Shown here: piece by piece, positions 11,711 to 23,700 of the stretch
Layout: every line of letters begins with the position of its first letter
Position numbering within the stretch: the stretch's first letter is position 1
NCBI RefSeq assembly: GCF_047663525.1
Contig: NC_092621.1
Span: forward strand, 14,767,501 to 14,831,500
DNA length: 64,000 bases
Direction: 5' to 3'
From: Anas platyrhynchos
Lineage: Eukaryota; Chordata; Aves; Anseriformes; Anatidae
Translations under genes and position numbers: made by a program
Notes under the pieces: generated by a model
Seen by the model: the letters and a program-made list of their open reading frames with translations, nothing else
Databases searched by the model: none
Told to the model about the DNA's origin: nothing

Positions 11711-14700
11711 GTAAGACAATTGCTTACTTAATTTGTACTGATGAAGTGAATATGGCAAATGCAATGAAATATTAATTTATATGGAGAAATACTTGGCTGA
11801 AAATGTAATTGGGCAGAATTGCAAGAAAGAAGAAAACAGAAAAACAATACCTTGCACGACAGAGATGAGGAAAGTCAGTGCACCAATCTCCTTTTTTTCC
11901 TTTAACCTGAGTAGTGTAAAGACTGCAAAAAGTTTGAATAGCTTCATGAGCTATAAAAAGCAGAAAAACAACAACAACAACAACACACAGTGTTTAGTTT
12001 GCTTTTGCTCCTCTTTTTTCAGGTGCTGGGGATTTTTGTGTTGCTGGAAGTTACAGGCTTCTTTCCCATTTTTTCCAGGTGAATATTTGTTTAGAAAATT
12101 ACTGAACACTGGACACTAGGCATGGATAATTTGACAGGTCTGGTGCATGTCATGGGACGGGGCTTAAAGGGATTTTCAGGTGTATTTAATGGGAGCAAAG
12201 ACACTGTTTGGTGTCAGCACTGCCCCTGCTATCAGTGATGACAAGAGTGCAGAGTTATGTTGTCACTTGCCCCTGTCTGGTGAAGGAATAGCATGAACAG
12301 CAGTGGCTTGAGGCTGCAAAACACAATGCAGGTTGCCCCAAGCCAGCCCTCATTCCAGGTTGCACCCCAGCTTTTTGAGAGCTGTCTGGGAAATTCGTCT
12401 GCACCCCGTGGTATGCATAGCCCCTGACCACTGCTGGGCCATCTCCAGATGTGGTCTGGCCCCTTTCTGCTTTGCAATGTGGAGCTCATCTCTGAAAGTG
12501 CCCATATGGAGTCCCTACTGATTGTCAGGCCAGGTAAACATGCCTGGTCTTTTCTGTTGTTCACTGACCAGAAAGTCCAGGTGGAAAGTGATTTTGTTCT
12601 TGCACATTAAAAGCAAATCCCAGTGGTTTTTAAATTCCAGTGGTTTTTAGAGGGAGCCTGATGCCTGTAATTTATGTTGAAGGTCTGCTTTGCTGTTTTG
12701 TAAAGTTTTGCACTAATGTTTATGAATGTAAATCACTGACAATCTCCCTGTTTTGCTTTTATACTGAAAACCAAAAACAAAACAACCTACTGGAGCAGAC
12801 CTTCCTATCCAGTCCATTGCCGCTGGAATTCTTTTGGCCCTTGGTCCGAGTGTGATGGCTGTACTCACAAACAGGTATAGATGGCCAAACCTTTATGTAT
12901 GCATGATTTCACAAGCATATGCTCACCTCTTCTCTCCCCCCTCCCCCCCCCACAAAAAAAAATAATTAAGAAATTGCTGTGTCTTTAAACCCAAATCAAC
13001 TGTCAAACAAAAGCACCTGAAGTGTCTCTTCCCAGAAGAACAAAAAAGTTGCTGGACCCTAGAGGAGGAAAATCCTCCAGTCTGTTCCCTCTCTTCAGGG
13101 CTATGATATCCATGCTGCAAAATAACTTGCACTGTTTTTATTTTGGTGATAGCTCCAAAAAGCTCAGCTGAATTGTCTCAGTAAACTGAGATTTTCCTCA
13201 GCTGATGTTGGTTTGTACCACTTCCACTCATTTTTCATCAGAGGAGTCATACCTCAAAGGAAGAAAACTTTGTTACAAAATATTGTCCTCAATGAAAAAC
13301 AAATTGATGATTTTTACAGTGCAACTCTACTGATGTGCAAGACATTTTTGCCTTTGATTTTCTTTCTTATTTACTTTGATGTTGCATCAGTTAGGGAGGG
13401 ATTGGTCAAAATTAAAAATGTGCCATGATACTGTACTTGTTCTTTTTAGTAGCCCAGTTGATACTATATTTTATCATCTTCCTTAATGATATTATCACTT
13501 TGAAGAACTTAAGAAAATTTATATCAGTCATGACTGGTCCTATTAAAAACGTAAAATAAAACTGAAATTTTTCAGCAACTTCCTCTTTGTTTCAGTTACA
13601 TATTAGACTTTTGAACAAAGTAGCCAAGTTTATGTCTAAAGACCTTACACTTGTGATTTTGGACCACTGACCTATGAGTTAATTACCATATTGTAGTAAT
13701 ACAAACTGTGGTTATTCTTAGAAAAAAACAGTGAATGCCTCATTACCTTTCAGCAGTAGAGCAGCAGCATTGTCTTGACACTAATAAATTATTTCTTCTT
13801 CACGTTTAGATTTTCTAAGATCTCCTTTGATTTGCATTCAGATTCGGAGACGGACGGTAGCAGTTTATGGTCAGTATGGGGGAAACCCTTGCTCTGGTGA
13901 TGCTTTTGAAATAAGATCCTGTATTCCCACAAGGGGATGCCCAACAGAGGATGGCTGTGGTGATCGGTTCAGGTGCTTTTCAGGTAATAAGATCTCTTTC
14001 ACGATTTTCTGGTCCTTAAATTTAAGAAGATAACCTTGTTGTCTTTTACATTTATAAATGGGCAATGCCATTTGAAAACCCTTGACCTACAGATAAATTT
14101 GATTCAGGAACAACTTTCCTTTTTTTTTTTTTTTTCATCCGTACATATGCATGTTTTTAATTTTTAATTTACTGCTCTGCCCCAGAGCACAGTTTATTAT
14201 TATTATTATTATTAGAATTTAATTAAGGAATGCAACCTTAGATAAGATTGTTTAAAGCTGTTCTAGGTTATATCCAAACATCTTGGAAACTACCTGGATC
14301 CTGGAAATCGAGAGACACTAAAACAATGCTAGAATCTAAACAACTTAGGTCACTTGCACACACACACCCCAAATAAATAAATAAATAACCTCAGTAGACA
14401 GACATTTCTCACAGAGGAATATGATGTTTTGGCGCTATAAGAGAGATAATCAAAGTTAATTATATGTGATCCCTCAAGGGTAGTATGCACTATTTCTTTA
14501 TGTCTACATTTACTGATGTTTCAGAAGTCCTTCTTGGCATAGACTGTTCACTGTGTGAGTGGACAAGCTAGCATCATAGATAACTGGGATTTTTGTTTTT
14601 ATTTTAAACAATTTATTTTAAATGAACAAACGTTTCTCCTTTCCCCATGTATTTTTGTTTTCATTTAGGTCAGTGCATTAGCAGATCTCTTGTGTGCAAT

Positions 14701-17700
14701 GGAGATCAGGATTGTGAAGAAGATGGCACTGATGAAGATCGATGTGAAGAGAAGACGACTATATGTGATATTGATAAAACACCTCCAAATGCAGAGCTTA
14801 CGGGAACAGGGTAATGTTCTGTGCAGAGCTCAGTGTTACTGGTGCCAAATGCCCTCAAGTTTTGGTTGTATTTACAAGCTCTAGCTGTGCCCTGGGCCTA
14901 TGGCAAAGCATCCAATAAGCAAAAGTGTGCAGTAGAGCTAATTCTACCATACCAGTGGCTCAGTGTGTCTGGGATGTACCTGTCCTTTGTTTTGAAGCAT
15001 GGAATAAAGCTTTCTACCCTGCTGTTTGAACACACATCTTCTAAGATGTGAAACGAAGCAGAAACCAATGGCACATAACAATCAGCATGGAAAAAAAATA
15101 AGCCAATACTCGTTCTTGGTACTGTGGATCCATATGGATTTCTACCCATTCATCCCATCTGCAGCCTAGCAAAATAATTTTCTCAAGTTTCTTTATCATA
15201 GTCGTATCACTTGGAACGTGATATAATTCAGATACACTACAAAAAGAATTTGGAATGCATGTCCTGTTTTTTCAGTTTTGCATTAATTGCTGGAAAAAAA
15301 TGTAATAAAATCACTTGTGTTAGGTGTGAATGTCTTAACGTTAACAGATACTGACATGTGTTTGTGCTGATGAACCAAGAACATTTTGTTTTCCATATTC
15401 TAACATGTTATGCACATTGCAGTTCTTCAGATAAAAAGGGTCATCCTGCTGATATCCCCTTTTTGTAGATAAATAAGCTTTCAATCTTAACTGCAGATAC
15501 AGCATTCAATTACAATGGCATGGTAATTTCTACCTCCTGTACAATGATTTGCTACCTCTCTCTCTTAATGATCTTTCATGTTTTTCCTTTCATAGCTTTG
15601 ATGCCATTACTGGACAGACTAGGGGAAGAGTCATTCATACAAAAAACTTTGGAGGACAATGCAGAAAGGTCTTCAGCAACGACAGGAGAGAATATTACAG
15701 GCTGAGTGAAAGCATTCTTGCATATACTTTCCAGGTATGTTTCCATTAGGCATATGTTTGTATCTAAAGTAATGATTATAAGTCAGAGAATGATGCAAAG
15801 CTTGTAGGCTGTTTTGGCAGGTAGGCTTCCCTAAACAAAGCTGAATGATGCCTATTCCCTCTCTGTAGAGACTCTCATAACTGTGGCTGTTCTTCATCTC
15901 TCACAAAATTAAAGGCAAAGAGAAGGATCCTGTGGCACTGTACACAGCTGTCAGCTGGTTGGAGTTGTATCAAACAAACACCACTGCCAATAGCAAAAAA
16001 CGTCAGTGCCACCATAGTGTTTAGGGCCATATGTCACCAGATGCTCTGTGAAAGTTGTGTCGGCTCATGTTGAGAGAATCTGGTATATTAAAAGCTAAAA
16101 TAAATAAATTAGAATGTATAATTATTTTGAAGGTGTTTATGTAAGTTTATTATTTTGAAAGAGACTGATTTATATCTGGCTAAAATGGAAGAAAAAAATA
16201 ATTTATTGGATAATTTATTGGATGTGATTTCTAATTCTTTCGCAGTTTGAATGTAAAGCCATATTCTTAGAATAAGTATCGGTCTGAATCAACCTAAGAA
16301 ATGTGATGGGCACCTGGCTTTGAAATGCTTCATGGAGATCTTCCATTGATCTCCATCAAGTCATTGTCTCAGAGATTTAGTTTGTCTTCCCCTTATCAAA
16401 AGCATGCCAAGCAATCTTTAAAGTACTTTATTTTGAAGCATGTTTTTTATACATGTATATATATATATATGTATATATACATGTAATGTTCTTTCCAATA
16501 GATTTCACTGTTTCCTGTAAAATCTAAATTGGATTCAGCTTGAAAAATACATTTATATATTTAGTTATTTTTGCATCAGGAAGGACTCACTCTATTCTGT
16601 AAGTTACCATTTTTAACATGAAGCTTTTTTATGAAGCCTTTTATACAGAATTCTTTCTTCAATCTTCTAGGTTAAAATTCAGAATGATTTCAGTTATGAG
16701 TTTTTCAACAGTAGTTGGTCTTATATGAAGCACGTAGCGAGGCATGAAACATCAGACAGTGGACACTATCATAAACAACGTGAAACTAAGGAGCATAGTC
16801 AAAAGGTATGTAAAAGTTTTCACAATAGCTTAGTATTTTGCATAGAAGTTTTCATCACTTTTCTCAGGCACTTATCTTGTGAGATGCACATATTTATTCT
16901 ATCCAGATATTTTTGGCACAAAGTGCATGACAGAAAAAAAAATCCTGTATAAACTTTACAAAGAAATCACTGGTTTGGTTACCAATTAAGATGAGTTGGC
17001 TGCTGTTTTTTATTTCTTCATTTTACCTTCTTAGTAGTGATTTATTTATTTACTAGTTGTTTACCTCCCTATTTGGGACAGAAAAACACCATCTTCTTGT
17101 CATAATTATTTAACTTTTTTTGCACTTTCTTCTAACAGTTTACTGCACTTTTTTTCTACTACCTCTGTCAGTATCTTGGAGTGACAAAAATAAGCAATTC
17201 TGTGATTAAAATTAAGTTATTTTATAATACCATAAGAGAGAAATCTAGTGTCTTAAACAGCTGGGAATCACAGCATTTATGACTTTGACTTACTTAAAAA
17301 GAAGCATTAGATAAATAATTTCCAACTGACTCTCCATAAAGAAGTATAAACTCTATCCTACAGGAAGTAAACTCAAGCAATAAATATATAAATTTTATGG
17401 TATTCAAGCTGACAGAGAACGAGCTTGCTTTACTGCACTAGCAGTGAAGTATTTTGAGACTTAGTGTAACAAAATTCAAAAGCAATTGTGAGAGTCTGAG
17501 TGTAGGCATATAGGATTTTATAATTCAGCAGCATCCTCAGAATGGCTACAGACCCTTATGAGGAGGGCTCCTGTAGATAAAATCAGGGTGCAAAGAACAC
17601 TTCTCTGGAGCCTCCAATTTCCTTTCAACAACTCTGTCAAGCTGAGTAGCTTTGGTTAGCAGCCAATATCACGTGCACATCATCTGGCTGCTAGAAACCA

Positions 17701-20700
17701 TCCCGTTAGTGAAATTGAGCATGACTGATTTCTTTTTCTTCCCCCAGAGTAGGCAACTGATGGTTATTGAGAACAGTGTGGAAGTTGCTCAGTTTATTAA
17801 CAACCGCCCAGACTTTCTCACTCTTGCGGAGCCATTCTGGAAGGAACTTGCCAACCTTCCAGTTGTCTACGATTACAATGCCTACCGAAGATTTATTGAG
17901 TATTTTGGGACTCATTTCTTGCAGTCTGGATCTCTAGGAGGATATTACAAACTTATATTTTATATGGATACTGACAAAATGAAAGCAGAAGGTAGAGTAT
18001 TTGTTATCAGAAACAAACTGAACAAACAAGAATAAAAATTTCTTTGCGTGTTCTTCCAGCTAATATCTAAACTCTAGTAAAAAATTTATACTTCTCACTA
18101 CATTCTCCTCACAGGCAAAAAAATAAAAATAATAATAATAAAAAAAAATTGCTAAAAGTGGTCAAACTACAATATTTAGTTACAGATTTGCATCTGTGAC
18201 CTGCAGTGCTCTGGGTAGTATAGATTTGCTAGCTGGTTCAGGATCTCACGAGGCTAGCGCCAATCTGAATTTCAAGTAATATTAAAGCCTAAAAGTTATT
18301 TAGAGGTAGAGATTGGGTAAAACTGCATAAAGTAGAATAAATTACAAACAGAGCAAACACCAGAGTGACACGTATGATTGTACTCATTGGGGAGCAGTGC
18401 TGTAGGATTAGGGATTGCTGAGAAAAAGAATGAAAGAAGCAATGAACTTTTCCCAAGAACACCTTCCATCTGTCCGCTTCCATTCATATAGGCTTTAGCA
18501 ACACATGGACCTTCTCACAGGACCTGCTTTTTAGCTGCCTTCCAACTTTTTTGTTTCTAAACCACATTTGTAGTCAACATGAAACTCAGAAATGAACCCA
18601 ACATACTTTCCATGTGCAATACTGTTAATGGATGGATTATCTATCTGGATTAATGGATGGATTATTAAATAGATGGATTAACATTTTCAGAGAAGGGCTA
18701 CGAAGCTGGTGAAGGGCCTGGAACACAAGTCCTGTGAGGAGCAGCTGAGGGAACTGGGGGTGTTTAGTCTGGAGAAGAGGAGGGTCAGGGGAGACCTTAT
18801 TGCTCTCTACAACTACCTGAAAGGAAGGTGCAGGGAGCTGGGGGTCAGCCTCTTCTCACAGCTAACTAGTGATAGGACTAGAGGGAATGGCCTCAAGTTG
18901 TGCCAGGAGAGGTTCAGGTTGGAAATGAGGAGACATTTCTTCTCAGAAAGAGCAGTCAGGTGTTGGGACGGGTTGCCCAGAGAGGTGGTGGATTCAATGT
19001 TCCTGGCGGTATTCAAGGAAGGGTTGGATGTGGTGCTTGGGGACATGGTTTAGTCGGTGACATTGGTAACAGGAGGACAGTTGGACCAGATGATCTTGAA
19101 GGTCCTTCCAACCTTAAGGATTCTATGATTCTATGATCTGCAGGTCTGAGCACAACAGACATGTACCAGTGCACCTCATCAGGTTGGAATTTATTAATTG
19201 TGAAAAAGAAGAAAACAGAGTGCTCCAAGCTAGATGAGCTGCTACGGACTTCTTCAGGTAAGTGCTCCATAGTGACTTATGTAGTTGTCATATCTAGAGC
19301 TTCTCCATCCTTCAAAACAGATGTCAAAATGAGGAGCAGGTATTGATAGCTTTGTTGAACTGTATCTTAGAGTAGATTTAGATTAAATATTAGGAATAAA
19401 TTCTTTACTGTGAGGGTGGTGAGGCACTAGACCAAGTCACCCAAAGAAGTTGTGGATAGCCCATCCCTGGAAGTGTTCAAAGCCAGGCTAGATAGGGCTT
19501 TGGGCAACCTGGGCTGCTGAGATGTGTCCCTGCACATGGCAGGGGGTTGGAACTCGATGATCTTTAAAGTATCTTTCAACCCAAACCGTTCTGTGATATT
19601 ATCATTCTATGTATTTATGATTTTAACAAGTTAAACCCAGACACCAAATGCCAAGATTGAAAGGCTCCCCAGCTCCCATCAAATGTAGCTAATACTTTCC
19701 CAATAGTGATTTCTTTTTGGACACATGGAAAAACAGGCACCCCTTGAATATATTATCCATGTAGGAGCACGTGATCCAGGCACAGATGTTTCATCTTTAA
19801 TGATGCGTCCTTTCATTACTCATTAATACATATTTTGTGGGTATTGTTTCTATTTCCATTTGTGAATATAGCAATGATGGTATTTTCTGTGTTTCTCATC
19901 CCAATCTCCAGGAAGCAGCAGCAATAAGATTAAAGGAGACTCCTACGTAGAAGGAGGAAGCCCAAGTGCTTTTGCTGGCCTTAGTTATCTAGAACTGGAT
20001 AATCCTGCTGGGAACAGTAAGAAATATTCCTTTTGGGCCAGATCAGTGACAGACTACCCCAAAGTAATTAAACAAAAGGTAAGGATATTTTGCTGGAGCA
20101 GAGATGAGCAGATGGGATTACCTCAAGGGGAGAAATGATTAAGCTCTAGCTGGTGATTAGTCAGGCTGTAGTCTGCAATCATTTTGTATTCAGAACACTT
20201 TATATAGTAAAGAAAAAATCTCTGGACAAAAATTCATGAAGCTAATATAAAGTGATCAGCTGAATCATAAATCTAGCCCTTGGCAAGCAAATACCTGCAA
20301 TTTTACAAACTTTAAATGACTGTAGTGGAGTTCTGCTTAAGAATTCTGCTTAAGAGTTTTGTGTTAGTTTACCCTAACACTGGAGAAAGTCCCTTTTCTG
20401 AAATGTATATCGGCAGGTCTTTGTGGCTTCCACTGAGCTTGCCAACTTCTCTCTGTGCTTTTTATCTCTCTTCCTTTTCTCTGCATGCAGAAGTTTGGCA
20501 TTCTGGGTATTCTGTGAGCCAGACATTTCAAAGTTGAGCATGATAATATTCACTGCTACCTTGTTTAAGTCTCTTTTGCAAGTTGCTCAAAAAATGAAGA
20601 ATGTAATAAGACCAAAAGAATTGTCAAGTAGTTTTCAATGAAATGTAGGAACAGAATATCATAAAACATGCAATAGAAATGCAAAAATGTTTTTGGTTAT

Positions 20701-23700
20701 TGCTGCCTTTAATCACTGGTTAATGAAATTACAATCTCTAACTTTTTATACTGAAAATAGCTTTAGTGTTACTGTAAATTGGTCGTCTGTGTTAAGACAT
20801 ATTTATCTCAGCTGTAGTCTTATATCTCAAATATTTTTAAGCATGTCAAAGCATTAGCTTTAAAAGGGATTCTGCTAAGCAAATCTGACTTTCCAGAAAA
20901 AAAAAAAAAAAAAAAAAAAAAAGCAAAAAAGCTAATATTAAATATTAACATAAGAGTTTAGCCAGTTAGTTGGGAAATTAGAGTGTCTTTAAAGCCCCAT
21001 CCACAGGAACATACATCACAAATTATCTCATACGAAAAGCATATTTATGAACACTTATGTCCCTGGTATAACTACTTAATATAAATGTCTCTCTACTGTA
21101 TGTAGCTAACACCATTATACGAGCTGGTAAAGGAAGTGCCCTGCTCCTCAGTCAAAAAGCATTACCTAAAACAAGCCATTGAAGAATATATGGCTGAAAA
21201 TGATCCCTGCAAGTGCCAACCATGCCAGAATGGGGGTGAGGCAGCTGTGGATGGAACCCAGTGTGTGTGTTACTGCAAACCTTACACCTTTGGAGCAGCT
21301 TGTGAGATGGGAACTCTTGTGCAAGATCAGCCAGGTCAGCACTCATTAACCTTGTGTGAGTTCAGAAGTGGCATGTGTGTGCTCTTCTGCTTCTAGAGTC
21401 TGTTTGTCCAGCTGCAAAAACCGAACAAGTGGCTGAAGTTGGGCAGTGGCTGCTGCCCAACACACACCATGGGGATGGTCTTGTTGAGTCTGAGTCCTGT
21501 TTATTATGTTCAAGCAGTACTTCACAAATAATCCTTTGTGTTATTATTGTTGAATACAGTGGGCAATATTAACAACTCATAAGGCAACCTTCAATAAATA
21601 TATATGTAAATATATACACACTAAATGACTGGGTATTAATAACTTTAGAAATTTTTGTTCTTTGATTTTTACTTAGCTGTAGTTGGTAGTTATTTCTGTG
21701 CTTTCTTGAATGGGTAAGTCATATAGACTTTGTGGAATTATTCTTAAGTAAAAGGTGAATTTGGGAGAAATTCGTTGCAATTTGGACCTCTCTGTATGAT
21801 CACATTTTAGCTCATCATTAGCTTTGAAAAGTAGATGGCAGGTGTTTTTTTTTTTTTTTTTTTTTTTTAAGGACAACAATCCTACAGAGTGGTCAATGTG
21901 GAATATTCAAATATTCTCAAATGTAACATAGGTGTTGTTGATGGACACTGGAGCTGCTGGTCTTCCTGGAGCTCTTGTTCGGGGGAAAGGAAATCAAGGA
22001 GTCGAACTTGCAACAACCCCTCCCCAAGTGGTGGAGGGAAGGCCTGCATAGGAGAGCACCATGAAAGCAGACCCTGTGAAGATGAAGAGTTGCAGCATTT
22101 GCGGTAGGCAGAAAAGGAACAGTTGAATAATGAATACAGGAAGAATTTTTAAAGTAATCCAAAAAAGCACATAAGCTGTTGAATTCAGGGATTTGAATTC
22201 CAGGGCACTTGTTGAGCTTTCACATTTAAGTTGAATCAAAATGAAATTTAGAAGCTCTGATTCTGATACAAAGTAAGAGTATAAAATGGGATAAAAAAAA
22301 CAGTAAACTGGGCTCCTTCCTGATTAGTAATCTCTCAGATAGCTTGGCAGAGCCTGATTTAAATATAATCGTGATGTAAATGGGACATATAATGGTCTTG
22401 AAAATGGACTTTTTTGGGAAGTGTAATATTTTGGGAGGAAGAGAGAATAATTAAACTTAACTGTATTTTTGTTTTCTTTATAGCTTTATTGAGCCACACT
22501 GTTTTGATACATCCATAACTCCAACAGAGTTCTGTTCACCTCCTCCTCTCTTGGAAAATGGATTTATTCAAGTAAGCTATTTCTCTTACTCTGTTTTTTG
22601 TTCTATTCCTATGAGCAGTGTCTCAACTGCAGTTAATATAGAGATTTTCTTGTAGACCCGTATTTATCTTGTTAAACTTTTTATCTACAAACTTTATAGA
22701 GCTACTGTATAGCAGCCTTCTCAGCATTGTTCCCTGTCTGTCTTTTACAAGACTTTGTATTAAGAATAAAAGAAAACCAAAAAGTCAGAACAAAATCTTC
22801 ACTTTTCTGGATCTGGATCCTTTTCTGGATTCTTTTTCTTTTTGCCTATGGAAAATAAATCTGCTTGTCCTATACACACAACACACACACACACAAAAAC
22901 AAACAAACAAACAAACAAAAAAAAAACAACAAACAAAAAAAATACTACATAAATTACATTTTAAAGTACACAAAACTGGAGAAAAAACAGCACAGAGAGT
23001 AAACTGTCCAGCAAATCCCTAGCAAAATTATAAACAGATTTTAGCAAACTTTAGTTTGTATCCTGCGAATCACCAATGAATTTTCTTATTATTTGCTGAA
23101 ATTATGATCTGGCAGGGTATTTGGACTGACTAAGTTAGGCCTGCTTAACAAGGGAAACAAAATTCTTCAGGGTATAAATTATGTCTTCTGTATTTTTCCT
23201 CAATTAATAGATAGAAGGATTAGTTACAAATCCATCAGTTGTCACTGCACAACTGCAAACTGAGGCAGGGTCCTAAATTTTGTATTCTCTCTTTTGCTAG
23301 TATTTTTTTCTGTAATTGATAGTTGCCTCCCATATGAATATTTGTGGTTCAAAAACTAAAGATAAAACCCTGCACTTTTAGGTGTAGTCTCAATTTTTCA
23401 CAAGAGTTCTCCTTAGAACAGAAGGTCATATAAAATGACAAAAGACTTTTGTCTTTAAGTTCAGTTCTTCTGACTGACCTTATCATATTAGCATTTAGGG
23501 AGCAGATAACATGCCATCCTAAGAATCTGCAAAGCCATATACTCTCTACTGAGAGTATATGCATGGCTGTTCTAAAGCATGTGTTCCTCCCTTAGTGTTT
23601 GATAACAGCTATATTTGCAGTCAACTTATGGACTGTCAAGAGAACACCATTCCATCACTGCCAGACCTCTGACACAGGTACCCTTGACCCTAGCCCTCCC

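Noticed and set aside
12807-12812. TATCCAG as acceptor for C7 exon 3
   Set aside because: It has a better pyrimidine tract but is out of phase with exon 2 and with the TSP1 frame.
21888-21931. A second possible exon 12 acceptor (CCTACAG at 21881-21887)
   Set aside because: Adds 44 nt, which breaks the frame, unlike the 60-nt extension.
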